Shown: in pieces, positions 50,230 through 59,327 of the stretch
How the letters are laid out: every line of letters starts with the position of its first letter
Numbering within the stretch: position 1 is the first letter of the stretch
DNA from: Methylohalomonas sp034521715
GTDB taxonomy: Bacteria; Pseudomonadota; Gammaproteobacteria; Methylohalomonadales; Methylohalomonadaceae
Length of the DNA stretch: 64,000 bases
Assembly (NCBI GenBank): GCA_034521715.1
Contig: JAXHLY010000013.1
Span: 62,001 to 126,000, forward strand
Direction: 5' to 3'
Program-made: the position numbers and the translations under genes
Notes under the pieces: model-generated
Database searches by the model: none
What the model was told of the DNA's origin: nothing
Seen by the model: only the letters and a program-made list of their open reading frames with translations

Positions 50230-51456
50230 CTAGGCCGTTTCCACCTGTTCCAGGTTACCGGTCAGCTGGCCTACCACCGCGGCGCCGACACTGTCACCCC
50301 AGACATTGACGGTGGTGCGCAGGCGATCCAGGAACCAGTCCACGGTCAGCAGCAGGCCGATACCCTCAAGCGGCAGATTGACGGCAGTCAGCACGATGAT
50401 CATGGTGACCAGGCCCGCCTGCGGGATACCGGCGGCGCCGATGGCGGCCAGTGTGGCGGTGATGAATATCAGCGTCTGCCCCGCGAAGCCCAGTTCGATG
50501 CCGTAGGCCTGGGCAATAAACATGACGGCGACAGCTTCATACAGGGCTGTGCCATCCATATTGATCGTCGCCCCCAATGGCAGAACAAACCGTACCGCGC
50601 GCTCATCCACCCCCGCCTCATGAGCGCATTCCATGGTAATCGGCAGGGTGGCGGAGGAACTGCCAGTGCCAAAAGCGGTGACCAGTGCCCGGGCCATGGC
50701 GCGGACATAGTCGAAGCCCCGGCCGGCGAGCGTCCCCGCCACGGTGAGCAGGACGAAAAAATGCACGATCAGGCCGCCGATAACGGTGGCAACATACCAG
50801 CCAACCGCCCTGATCTCGGCAAGGAATGCGGCACCGCCGCCGGCCTCGCCGAATTTGCCCGCAATCAGTGCAAAAATACCGATCGGGGCCGTGACCATGA
50901 TCCACATCACCAGCTTCATCATGGCGTCATTCAGCCCGTCAAAGAACTGCAGGACGGTTTTGCCACGTTCGCCGACGGTGGTCAGTGCCGCGCCAAACAA
51001 CAGGCAGAAAAGTATAATCGGCAGCAGATCAAGATCGGCGGCGGCGGCGACCAGGTTCGGGTTTATCAGTGAGTGGATAATATCGCTGAAGCCGGCCGGA
51101 TCCTGGGCAATATCCTCCGGCAGGCGGCTGCCCAGCGTCTCTACGCCATGGCCCGGCCGGACGATATTCACCAGGATGAGCCCGATGAGCACCGCGACGG
51201 CGGTGGTCAGGGCATAAAAAAGTACCGTCAGTCCGCCCAGCTGACCAAGTTTGCGCACATCGCCCAGGGAGCCGATGCCGCTGATGACGGCGGCGATGAT
51301 CAGCGGCAGGATGACCATCTTCAGGGCATTGAGAAACAGCTCGCCCAGCCAGGCCACGGCCTGCATGCGTTCGCCGAACAGCCAGCCGCACGCAATACCG
51401 GCCACGGCGCCGGCCAGGATAGCCCAGAGCAGGGTCTGGTGCTGCTTGTCTGCCAT
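50230..51456 (-). CDS. dicarboxylate/amino acid:cation symporter (DAACS)
   Basis: 408 aa, about eight helices plus re-entrant loops. Seen: LFLNALKMVILPLIIAAVIS, the Ser-rich re-entrant loop FGTGSSSATLPITMECA, LPLGATINMDGTALYEAVAV (NMDGT cation-binding motif) and GAAGIPQAGLVTMIIVL. Substrates are usually glutamate, aspartate or C4-dicarboxylates with Na+ or H+. Convergent with ppiD (33-nt gap). Not frameshifted. Confidence 0.93.
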   Translation of the reverse strand: MADKQHQTLLWAILAGAVAGIACGWLFGERMQAVAWLGELFLNALKMVILPLIIAAVISGIGSLGDVRKLGQLGGLTVLFYALTTAVAVLIGLILVNIVRPGHGVETLGSRLPEDIAQDPAGFSDIIHSLINPNLVAAAADLDLLPIILFCLLFGAALTTVGERGKTVLQFFDGLNDAMMKLVMWIMVTAPIGIFALIAGKFGEAGGGAAFLAEIRAVGWYVATVIGGLIVHFFVLLTVAGTLAGRGFDYVRAMARALVTAFGTGSSSATLPITMECAHEAGVDERAVRFVLPLGATINMDGTALYEAVAVMFIAQAYGIELGFAGQTLIFITATLAAIGAAGIPQAGLVTMIIVLTAVNLPLEGIGLLLTVDWFLDRLRTTVNVWGDSVGAAVVGQLTGNLEQVETA

Positions 51457-51499
51457 ATAGTCTCCCGGGCCTGCCGGCGCTCAACGGGTATTACATGCC

Positions 51500-52273
51500 T
51501 CAGAAGCCAATCAGGCTGTAACCGCTGTCCACGTAGGTGATTTCCCCGGTGATGGCGCTGGCCAGATCCGAGCACAGGAATGCCGCCGCATTGCCGACCT
51601 CCTCGATGGTGACATTGCGGCGCAGCGGGGCCTTTTGTTCGATATGTTCAAGAATATCGCGAAAACCGCTGATGCCCGAGGCGGCCAGGGTGCGGATGGG
51701 TCCGGCCGAGATGGCGTTGACGCGAATGTTCTCGGGCCCCAGGCTTGCGGCCATATAACGCACATTGGCTTCCAGGCTGGCCTTGGCCACGCCCATCAGG
51801 TTGTAGTTGGGAATGGCTCGCACGGCGCCCAGATAGCTCAGTGTCAGCATGGCGCCGGCGCGTCCGTCCATCATCCGGCGGGCACCTGCACCCAGCGCCG
51901 AGAAGCTGTAGGAACTGATGTCGTGGGCCTGCAGAAAGCCCTCGCGGTTGACGTTTTCCAGGTAATCGCCCTGCAGTTGTTCGCGCGGTGCAAAGGCGAC
52001 GGCGTGGACGAGAATATCGAGGCCGTCCCAGTGCTGGCCAAGGCCGCTGAACATGTCCCGGATCTCGCTGTCACTGGTGACGTCCAGGGGGAGGACAATG
52101 TCCGCCCCGAGTTCACCGGCCAGCTTGACCACGCGCTCCCTGAGGCGTTCGTTCTGGTAAGTGAATGCGAGTTCCGCGCCCTCGCGATGCATGGCCTGGG
52201 CGATGCCCCAGGCGATTGAACGGTTATTGGCAACGCCGACAATTAGCGCCCGTTTACCCTGCAAGAATCCCAT
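51500..52273 (-). CDS. fabI: enoyl-[acyl-carrier-protein] reductase (NADH)
   Basis: Last step of each fatty-acid elongation cycle; target of triclosan. Seen: MGFLQGKRALIVGVANNRSI, AWGIAQAMHREGAELAFTYQ, VHAVAFAPREQL, catalytic Tyr and Lys in NYNLMGVAKASLEANVRYMA, and GPIRTLAASGISGF. 257 aa, full length. In Pseudomonas fabI also lies between ppiD and an ABC transporter. Confidence 0.96.
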   Translation of the reverse strand: MGFLQGKRALIVGVANNRSIAWGIAQAMHREGAELAFTYQNERLRERVVKLAGELGADIVLPLDVTSDSEIRDMFSGLGQHWDGLDILVHAVAFAPREQLQGDYLENVNREGFLQAHDISSYSFSALGAGARRMMDGRAGAMLTLSYLGAVRAIPNYNLMGVAKASLEANVRYMAASLGPENIRVNAISAGPIRTLAASGISGFRDILEHIEQKAPLRRNVTIEEVGNAAAFLCSDLASAITGEITYVDSGYSLIGF

Positions 52274-52442
52274 AATCGTTATCCCTGGTTACGTGGCCAC
52301 GGGAATCCGGCTCCCGTAACCTTGTCAATGTATTGTATTTGTTGGATCCGGTATAACCGGATGACGGGGGTTCTGCGCCTGTGTTTATAATGCGGTCAGA
52401 ATAATAACTCAATCAGTCACCTACATCACTACTCACCCAGCC

Positions 52443-54599
52443 ATGCGAACCGGACTAAAAGCCTGTCTGACACTGTTGATGATGCTGGCCGCCGGCTGCG
52501 ATCAGGGCCCCTGGAATAATCCCTATCCGGCGTCGGAGTCGGGCAAGCCGATCTACTATGACATGTTTTCGGAACGCCCCAAGCATCTTGATCCGATCAC
52601 TGCTTACAGTTCCGATGAATATCAGTTCATCGCCCAGATCTATGAGCCACCACTGCAGTACCATTTCCTCAAGCGTCCCTACGAACTGACACCACTGACG
52701 GCGAAGGAGGTTCCCGAGCCGGTCTACTATGACGAAGCGGGCAACCGCTTGCCGGAAGACGCTGACGCCGAACGGGTTGCAAAGAGTGTATACCTCATAG
52801 AAATACAATCCGGCATTCTCTATCAGCCGCACCCGGCGTTTGCAGTCAATGAACAGGGTGAATACCGCTATCATGATCTCGAGAAGGCGGATCTGGCCGG
52901 CATACAGCGCCTGTCTGACTTTGAGCATACCGGTACCCGCGAGCTGACGGCAGCGGATTATGTTTATCAAATTAAGCGTCTGGCACATCCACGGCTGCAT
53001 TCACCGATCGCCGGTCTGATGTCAAAACATATCGTCGGTCTGCCGGAACTGATTGAAATTCTTCAGGCGCATCCCGGAACCATGAGTGATACCCGGTTTC
53101 TGGATTTGCGTGATTTCGGCCTCGACGGTGTCCGGGTCCTCGACCGTTACACGTATGAAATCACGATCCGCGGCAAATACCCGCAGTTCGTCTACTGGCT
53201 GGCGATGCCGTTTTTCGCTCCCATGCCCTGGGAGGCCGAGCGGTTTCACAACCAGCCGGGCATGGCCGAGCGCAATATCGTTCTTGACTGGTATCCCGTC
53301 GGCACCGGTCCGTTCATGCTGACGGAAAACAATCCGAATCTGCGCATGGTCATGCACCGTAACCCGAATTTCCGCGGTGAACCCTATCCGGCGGAAGGCA
53401 TGACCGGTGATCGCGAGGCCGGCCTGCTGGACGATGCCGGCAAGGCCATGCCATTCATCGACAAGGCCGTTTACAGCCTCGAGAACGAAAGCATCCCCGC
53501 CTGGAACAAATTCCTCCAGGGTTATTATGATGTGTCCGCAATCAGCTCCGACAGCTTCGATCAGGCGGTTCGTTTCAACGCCCAGGGCAATGCCGAACTG
53601 ACCGCCGAGATGAAGGACAAGGGCATTGATCTGCTGTCGGCTGTCACGACCTCGACCTATTACATCGGTTTCAACATGCTCGACCCGGTGGTGGGTGGCT
53701 ATGACGAGAAAAGCCGTTACCTGCGCCAGGCTATTTCCATTGCGATCGATATCGAGGAGTTTGTCAGCATTTTCCAGAACGGCCGTGGTTTGGCGGCACA
53801 GGGACCGATACCGCCGGGTATTTTTGGTGCCCGTGAGGGCGAGGCGGGCGTCAATCCGTATGTCTACAACTGGAATGGCCGCGAACCGGAACGCAAGTCG
53901 ATAGAGACGGCGCGGGAATTGCTGGCCAGGGCCGGTTATCCGAACGGCCGCGACCGTGAAACCGGCCAGCCTTTGACTCTGTACTATGATGCCCTGGATC
54001 GTGGCCCGGATTCCAAGGCCCTGAATAACTGGTATATCAAGCAGCTGAACAAGCTGGGTATCAGGCTCGTCATCCGCAGTACCGATTACAATCGTTTCCG
54101 CGAAAAGATGCGCAAGGGTACGGCCCAGATCTATTTCTGGGGCTGGAATGCCGATTATCCGGACCCGGAGAATTTTCTGTTCCTGCTTTACGGGCCGAAC
54201 GGCAAGGCCGAGTACAACGGCGAGAATTCATCGAATTACGCCAATCCCGAGTTCGACCGCCTGTTTGAAAAAATGCGTAACATGGATAATGGCCCGGCAC
54301 GTCAGGAGCTTATTGACCGCATGGTCGAGATCGCGAGACGGGACGCACCATGGCTGTGGGGGTTCCATCCTGTAGCCTTTTCACTCAATCATCAGTGGTA
54401 TCAAAATGCCAAGCCCAACCTGATGGCCAACAATACCCTGAAGTACAAGCGCATCGACGGCGAACTGCGGCAGGATCTGCGTGCGCAGTGGAATGAACCC
54501 GTCATATGGCCGCTTGTCACGTTGATAGTTTTGATTGTTATCGCATTCATACCGGGCATTATCGTGTATCGCCGCCGGGAAAGGTCAGCAGCAGTATGA
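52443..54599 (+). CDS. oligopeptide-type ABC transporter substrate-binding lipoprotein with C-terminal membrane helix
   Basis: 718 aa, solute-binding protein family 5. Seen: lipobox LMMLAAGC (Cys near residue 19); SBP core (YDMFSERPKHLDPITAYSSD, FMLTENNPNLRMVMHRNPNF, DLLSAVTTSTYYIGFNMLDP, RQAISIAIDIEEFVSIF, YFWGWNADYPDPENFLFLLY). Unusual: a C-terminal apolar segment (VIWPLVTLIVLIVIAFIPGI) followed by YRRRER looks like a second membrane anchor. Longer than OppA/DppA/YejA. First of a four-gene transporter operon; the stop overlaps the permease start. Confidence 0.9.
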   Translation: MRTGLKACLTLLMMLAAGCDQGPWNNPYPASESGKPIYYDMFSERPKHLDPITAYSSDEYQFIAQIYEPPLQYHFLKRPYELTPLTAKEVPEPVYYDEAGNRLPEDADAERVAKSVYLIEIQSGILYQPHPAFAVNEQGEYRYHDLEKADLAGIQRLSDFEHTGTRELTAADYVYQIKRLAHPRLHSPIAGLMSKHIVGLPELIEILQAHPGTMSDTRFLDLRDFGLDGVRVLDRYTYEITIRGKYPQFVYWLAMPFFAPMPWEAERFHNQPGMAERNIVLDWYPVGTGPFMLTENNPNLRMVMHRNPNFRGEPYPAEGMTGDREAGLLDDAGKAMPFIDKAVYSLENESIPAWNKFLQGYYDVSAISSDSFDQAVRFNAQGNAELTAEMKDKGIDLLSAVTTSTYYIGFNMLDPVVGGYDEKSRYLRQAISIAIDIEEFVSIFQNGRGLAAQGPIPPGIFGAREGEAGVNPYVYNWNGREPERKSIETARELLARAGYPNGRDRETGQPLTLYYDALDRGPDSKALNNWYIKQLNKLGIRLVIRSTDYNRFREKMRKGTAQIYFWGWNADYPDPENFLFLLYGPNGKAEYNGENSSNYANPEFDRLFEKMRNMDNGPARQELIDRMVEIARRDAPWLWGFHPVAFSLNHQWYQNAKPNLMANNTLKYKRIDGELRQDLRAQWNEPVIWPLVTLIVLIVIAFIPGIIVYRRRERSAAV

Positions 54600-55573
54600 T
54601 CGCCTATATCATTCGTCGTGCCCTGTATGCGATACCGATTCTGATCGGTGTCAATGTCCTGACTTTCGCGCTGTTCTTCGTGATCAATACGCCCGATGAC
54701 ATGGCCCGCATGCACCTCGGTGACAAGCGCGTTACCCAGGAAGCCATTGACAAGTGGAAAGCGTCGCTGGGTTATGACAAGCCGCTGTTCTGGAATGCCG
54801 ATCAGGAAGGTATGGACCAGTTGATCGATACTATTTTTTACACCAAATCAGTACGCCTGTTCGTGTTTGATTTCGGCCAGTCGGATAACGGCCGGAATAT
54901 TGCGGCCGATATCAAGCAACGCATGTGGCCCAGCCTGGCGATAGCCATACCCACTTTGCTGGTCGGGCTGCTGGTCAATATTACCTTTGCCCTGACGATC
55001 GTATTCTTTCGCGCCACGTATATTGATACAGGCGGCGTCGTGCTGTGCGTTATAATGCTGTCGATATCCAGTCTGTTTTACATCATCGGCGGCCAGTTTC
55101 TGGCGGGCAAGTTGCTGCATCTGGTCCCCATATCCGGTTATGACGACGGCCTGGAAGCCATTAAATTCCTTATTTTGCCGGTAATCATCAGCATTATTTA
55201 CGGTGTCGGGTCCGGTACCCGCTGGTACCGGACGATATTCCTGGAAGAGTCAGGCAAGGACTATGTCCGTACTGCGAGGGCGAAGGGACTGAGTGAGAAG
55301 GTGGTGATGGGGCGGCATGTGCTGCGTAATGCCCTGATACCTATACTGACAGGCATCGTCGTACTGCTGCCATTACTGTTCATGGGTAGCCTGATACTGG
55401 AATCCTTTTTCGGTATTCCGGGTCTCGGCAGTTATACCATTGACGCCATCAATCAACAGGACTTCGCCATCGTCCGTTCCATGGTCTTCCTGGGTTCCGT
55501 GCTGTATATCATCGGACTGCTGTTGACGGATATCTCTTACACACTGGTTGATCCGCGTGTGCGGCTGAATTAG
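54596..55573 (+). CDS. ABC transporter permease, DppB/OppB type
   Basis: 325 aa from ATG 54596 (MIAYIIRRALYAIPILIGVN); the longer frame from 54506 is not credible since it reads through the SBP gene. Seen: N-terminal helix, long periplasmic loop, and the EAA loop region DYVRTARAKGLSEKVVMGRH plus PLLFMGSLILESFFGIPGLG. Forms the translocation channel with the next gene. Confidence 0.92.
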   Translation: MIAYIIRRALYAIPILIGVNVLTFALFFVINTPDDMARMHLGDKRVTQEAIDKWKASLGYDKPLFWNADQEGMDQLIDTIFYTKSVRLFVFDFGQSDNGRNIAADIKQRMWPSLAIAIPTLLVGLLVNITFALTIVFFRATYIDTGGVVLCVIMLSISSLFYIIGGQFLAGKLLHLVPISGYDDGLEAIKFLILPVIISIIYGVGSGTRWYRTIFLEESGKDYVRTARAKGLSEKVVMGRHVLRNALIPILTGIVVLLPLLFMGSLILESFFGIPGLGSYTIDAINQQDFAIVRSMVFLGSVLYIIGLLLTDISYTLVDPRVRLN

Positions 55574-55584
55574 GGGAAGCGCTG

Positions 55585-56985
55585 ATGCAACTGGTATTCC
55601 TCTGGACCGACATTCTGATCTACATACTGGTCGCCGCCATCCTGATTTTCATTGTTTACGCGCGGCGCAAGGAACATATGCGCGCACCCTGGCGTCAGGT
55701 GGCGCGCAGCCGCCTGGGCATGGCCTCCGCCGTGATCCTGGCAGTTTATGTCGGTATCGGTCTGCTGGACTCGGTGCATTTCCATCCGCACGCGGATAAT
55801 GAAGACGGCCGGGGACCGGCCTATTCCAGTGATATCGTCAGTGTCTTCGATAGCCTTGTGAATCCCCTGCGCGCCGGCGTGGAAAAAACCTATTCGGCAC
55901 CGTTTGCCACCCACCTGTATACCAGGGAAACGGTACAACAGCCGGACGGTACCCAAACGCGTGTTTATCCGCGGCTTGAGCATGGCGGTGCCCATCTGGA
56001 CGATCCGGACAGTGAGCGCATGGCGGATATCCTCAAGCGCTCGGCCGCCGGCACGGCCTACGCGGCGATCATATGGCTGTTAATGGGTGCGGGTGTTGTG
56101 GCCTGGCAGGGCCATGTTCATGGCCGGTCCTTTTTCAGCCAGCTCCGGGCCATTATCTGGCGAAAAACGGAAGTCCCCTGGGATGTCATTCTGTATACCA
56201 GCGGATTCGTTATCCTGCTGATCAGCGTGATCATGCAACTGGCACCCTATTACCACATCCTGGGTACGGACAAGGTCGGCATGGATGTACTGTATCAGGC
56301 GCTGAAGAGTATTCGCACCGGCCTGATGATTGGTACGCTGACGACTTTGATCATGCTGCCGTTCGCGATTTTCCTCGGCATCGCGGCGGGCTATTTCCGT
56401 GGCTGGGTGGATGACATTGTGCAGTATACCTATACTACGCTGGTGTCGATCCCCGGCGTGCTGTTGATCGCGGCGGCCATCCTGTTACTGCAGGTCTACA
56501 TGAGTAATAATGCCGAACAGTTCGACAGCCTGGAAAGCCGTGCCGACCTGCGCCTGCTGTTCCTGTGTCTGATTCTCGGCATCACCAGCTGGACCAGCCT
56601 GTGCCGGCTGTTGCGCGGGGAAACCCTCAAACTGCGCGATATCGAATATGTCCAGGCGGCCCAGGCTTTCGGTGTTTCGCACATGACCATCATTACCCGG
56701 CATATATTGCCGAATGTCATGCATATAGTCCTGATTACCCTGGTGCTGGATTTCAGTGCGCTGGTGCTGGCTGAGGCAGTCCTGTCCTATATCAATATCG
56801 GTGTCGATCCGACCATGAACAGCTGGGGTAACATGATCAACAGTGCGCGCCTGGAAATGGCGCGGGATCCGATTGTCTGGTGGTCGCTGGCCGCGGCATT
56901 TATATTCATGCTCGGGCTGGTGCTGTCGGCCAACCTGTTTTCCGACGCCGTGCGTGATGCGTTCGACCCCAGGTTGCGCAAGTAA
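55585..56985 (+). CDS. ABC transporter permease, DppC/OppC type, with extended N-terminus
   Basis: 466 aa, roughly 150 longer than typical DppC. Seen: extra N-terminal helix (DILIYILVAAILIFIVYA), a second helix (LGMASAVILAVYVGIGLLDS), a long periplasmic region, then the channel helices, and the EAA motif region EYVQAAQAFGVSHMTIITRH with SWGNMINSAR near the end. An 11-nt gap separates it from the upstream permease. Confidence 0.9.
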   Translation: MQLVFLWTDILIYILVAAILIFIVYARRKEHMRAPWRQVARSRLGMASAVILAVYVGIGLLDSVHFHPHADNEDGRGPAYSSDIVSVFDSLVNPLRAGVEKTYSAPFATHLYTRETVQQPDGTQTRVYPRLEHGGAHLDDPDSERMADILKRSAAGTAYAAIIWLLMGAGVVAWQGHVHGRSFFSQLRAIIWRKTEVPWDVILYTSGFVILLISVIMQLAPYYHILGTDKVGMDVLYQALKSIRTGLMIGTLTTLIMLPFAIFLGIAAGYFRGWVDDIVQYTYTTLVSIPGVLLIAAAILLLQVYMSNNAEQFDSLESRADLRLLFLCLILGITSWTSLCRLLRGETLKLRDIEYVQAAQAFGVSHMTIITRHILPNVMHIVLITLVLDFSALVLAEAVLSYINIGVDPTMNSWGNMINSARLEMARDPIVWWSLAAAFIFMLGLVLSANLFSDAVRDAFDPRLRK

Positions 56986-56988
56986 TAC

Positions 56989-57067
56989 GTTAGGGAAATT
57001 CGAATAATTTGTCATTTCTCCCGTTGGCCGAAATGACATCAGGGAATTATTCAGAGATTCCTTAGGA
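56989..57067. repeat. short relative of the 40584 MITE
   Basis: Imperfect terminal repeats TTAGGGAAATTCGAA (left) and TTCAGAGATTCCTTA (right) around TGTCATTTCTCCCGTTGGCC and GAAATGACATC. It lies inside the transporter operon, just before the thioesterase gene. Confidence 0.65.
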
Positions 57068-57073
57068 TTAAAC

Positions 57074-57499
57074 ATGATGCCTATGAAACAGATGACTGAT
57101 GAACTGCCAAACCGTGAACCGGACCTGCGCGTCGTGGCCATGCCCAGCGAATCGAACACGGGCGGATCCATTTTCGGCGGCTGGCTCATGGGCCAGGTGG
57201 ATATAGCCGCCGGTATCCTGGCCATTCAGCGTGCCGGTGGCCGCGTCGCCACGGTGGCGGTGAACAACTTCCATTTCGAGAAACCGGTGCTGGCCGGCGA
57301 CCTGGTCAGCTGTTATGCCGAGGTCAGTGAGACAGGCAAAACCTCCATGACCATTCATGTCGATGTCTTTGCACAGCGTAATATGAGCGCGCCGGAGACG
57401 TTCCACGCTGCCGAAGCGGACCTGAGCTATGTTGCACTGGATGAAAACCGCCAGCCGCGTCCCGTCCCGGCGCCGGATTCGATGGAGGCACCGGCATGA
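57074..57499 (+). CDS. acyl-CoA thioesterase, YciA-like hotdog fold
   Basis: 141 aa. Seen: AMPSESNTGGSIFGGWLMGQ VDIAAG with the catalytic Asp in the hotdog helix, RVATVAVNNFHFEKPVLAGD LVSCYAEV and the terminal DLSYVALDENRQPRPV. Hydrolyses short- to long-chain acyl-CoA in the cytoplasm in known homologues. The stop overlaps the start of the ATPase gene (ATGA), so it is coupled to the transporter although no functional link is known. Confidence 0.88.
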   Translation: MMPMKQMTDELPNREPDLRVVAMPSESNTGGSIFGGWLMGQVDIAAGILAIQRAGGRVATVAVNNFHFEKPVLAGDLVSCYAEVSETGKTSMTIHVDVFAQRNMSAPETFHAAEADLSYVALDENRQPRPVPAPDSMEAPA

Positions 57500-59133
57500 G
57501 CGAGCCGTTATTGCATGTGAGCAACCTGCAGGTCAGTTTTGGTGAAGGCGAAAATCTGCTGCGGGCGGTCGATGACATCAGTTTCAATATTGAACGAGAT
57601 CAGACCATGGTACTGCTGGGGGAGTCCGGCAGCGGCAAGTCGATTACGGCACACAGCATCATGCGTCTGTTGCCCGCCGCAGCCCGCATTGAACAGGGAG
57701 AGGTACGGCTCGACGGTCAGGATTTATTCAGGATATCCGAACGGCGCATGCGCGACATACGTGGCGGCCGCATCGCGATGATCTTCCAGGAACCGCAGAG
57801 TTCACTGAACCCGGTCATGACCGCCGGCCAGCAGATCGGCGAGACCCTGCACCGGCACCAGGGACTGCGCGGCCGTGCCAGCCTGGAACGGACGCTGGAA
57901 TTACTCGATGCCGTGGGCATTCCTGAACCGGAACAGCGTGTGGATGATTATCCACATCAGTTCTCCGGGGGCATGAAACAGCGCATCATGATCGCGATGG
58001 CACTGGCCGGCCGGCCCGATCTGCTGATTGCCGATGAACCGTCCACCGCCCTTGATGTCACGATCCAGGCCCGTATCCTCGAGCTGCTTAAAACACTGCA
58101 GCGCGAGACCGGCACCGGCATTCTGTTCATTACCCATGATATCAGCGTGGCCGCGCAGATGGCTGACCATGTCGCCGTCATGCGCGAGGGAAGGATAGTG
58201 GAGGAAAATGACAGCAAGGCATTCTTTGCCGAGCCACGCCATCCCTATACACACCAGCTGTTCGATGCCCTGCCAAGCCGTGAACGCCGCCAGCGTGAGG
58301 CCAATGAAAACCAGCCGCTGACCCAGCAGGCACCGCTGCTGGATGTGCGTGACCTTAAAGTTCACTTCCCGATCCGCAAGGGTGTTTTCAAGCGTATCGT
58401 CGGCTACGTGCGTGCGGTCGACGGCGTCTCGATCCGTATCCACGCCGGCGAGACCGTTGCCATGGTCGGTGAATCCGGCTCCGGCAAGACGACACTGGGT
58501 ATGGGAATCCTGCAGCTGCTGAGACCTACCGAGGGTAACGTACTGTTCGACGGCGTTCAGCTTACTGATCTGCGAGGTAATGCCCTGCGCCGGCGGCGCT
58601 CGGATATTCAGGTAGTCTTCCAGGATCCCTATGCATCGATGAATCCGCGCATGCTGGTTGGCGATATTATCGAAGAGGGCATGCTGGCCCAGGGCATCGG
58701 CGGCAATCGCCGCCAGCGCCGCGAGCGTGTCGCTGAATTACTCAGGCAGGTAGACCTGAAGCCGGAATATATACAACGCTATCCCCATGAGTTCTCCGGT
58801 GGCCAGCGGCAACGTATCTGTATTGCCCGGGCGCTGGCCGTGGATCCGAAATTGATCATCTGTGATGAGCCGACCAGTGCACTGGATGTTTCCGTTCAGG
58901 CGCAGATTCTGGATTTACTCAAGGATCTGCAGGCGCGGCTGGGTATCGCCTACCTGTTCATTACTCATAATATCGCCGTGGTCGAGTATCTGGCACATTA
59001 TGTCGCCGTGATGTATCAGGGCAGACTCGTCGAGCAGGGCAAGGTTGATGATGTGTTGTTACGCCCGCAGCATGAATACACCCGCAAGCTGCTCGAGGCG
59101 GTGCCAAGGCCGCCGGCGAGGAAGGCAAGCTGA
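57496..59133 (+). CDS. ABC transporter ATP-binding protein, duplicated (DppD-DppF fusion, YejF-like)
   Basis: 545 aa with two full nucleotide-binding domains. Domain 1: Walker A GESGSGKSITA, QFSGGMKQRIMIAMAL signature, Walker B LLIADEPSTALDV. Domain 2 (from about 285): Walker A GESGSGKTTLG, EFSGGQRQRICIARAL, Walker B LIICDEPTSALDV. Fused ATPase with one SBP and two permeases fits YejABEF-type peptide importers; substrate not determinable. Confidence 0.93.
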   Translation: MSEPLLHVSNLQVSFGEGENLLRAVDDISFNIERDQTMVLLGESGSGKSITAHSIMRLLPAAARIEQGEVRLDGQDLFRISERRMRDIRGGRIAMIFQEPQSSLNPVMTAGQQIGETLHRHQGLRGRASLERTLELLDAVGIPEPEQRVDDYPHQFSGGMKQRIMIAMALAGRPDLLIADEPSTALDVTIQARILELLKTLQRETGTGILFITHDISVAAQMADHVAVMREGRIVEENDSKAFFAEPRHPYTHQLFDALPSRERRQREANENQPLTQQAPLLDVRDLKVHFPIRKGVFKRIVGYVRAVDGVSIRIHAGETVAMVGESGSGKTTLGMGILQLLRPTEGNVLFDGVQLTDLRGNALRRRRSDIQVVFQDPYASMNPRMLVGDIIEEGMLAQGIGGNRRQRRERVAELLRQVDLKPEYIQRYPHEFSGGQRQRICIARALAVDPKLIICDEPTSALDVSVQAQILDLLKDLQARLGIAYLFITHNIAVVEYLAHYVAVMYQGRLVEQGKVDDVLLRPQHEYTRKLLEAVPRPPARKAS

Positions 59134-59155
59134 ATGTATAGTTCTTTGAATTAAA

Positions 59156-59327
59156 GAATCCGCAAATGAACGCCAATGAACGCGAAAGGGAAGCTATTCG
59201 GTAATTTTCAGGCTAAACAGCTGATCTATCAATCAAACAACTGTTTGTGCTTTGCGATGACAAAGAGTCAGCTGAATACATTCAGGCATAATTTATTTGT
59301 GTTAATTTGCGTGCATTCGCGGACTGA
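59156..59327. mobile_element. MITE-like element, second copy of the 34635 family
   Basis: Left end GAATCCGCAAATGAACGCC and right end GCATTCGCGGACTGA, inverted and homologous to the termini at 34635 and 34931. 172 bp, no gene inside. Its right arm supplies the last codons and stop of gor. Confidence 0.65.
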
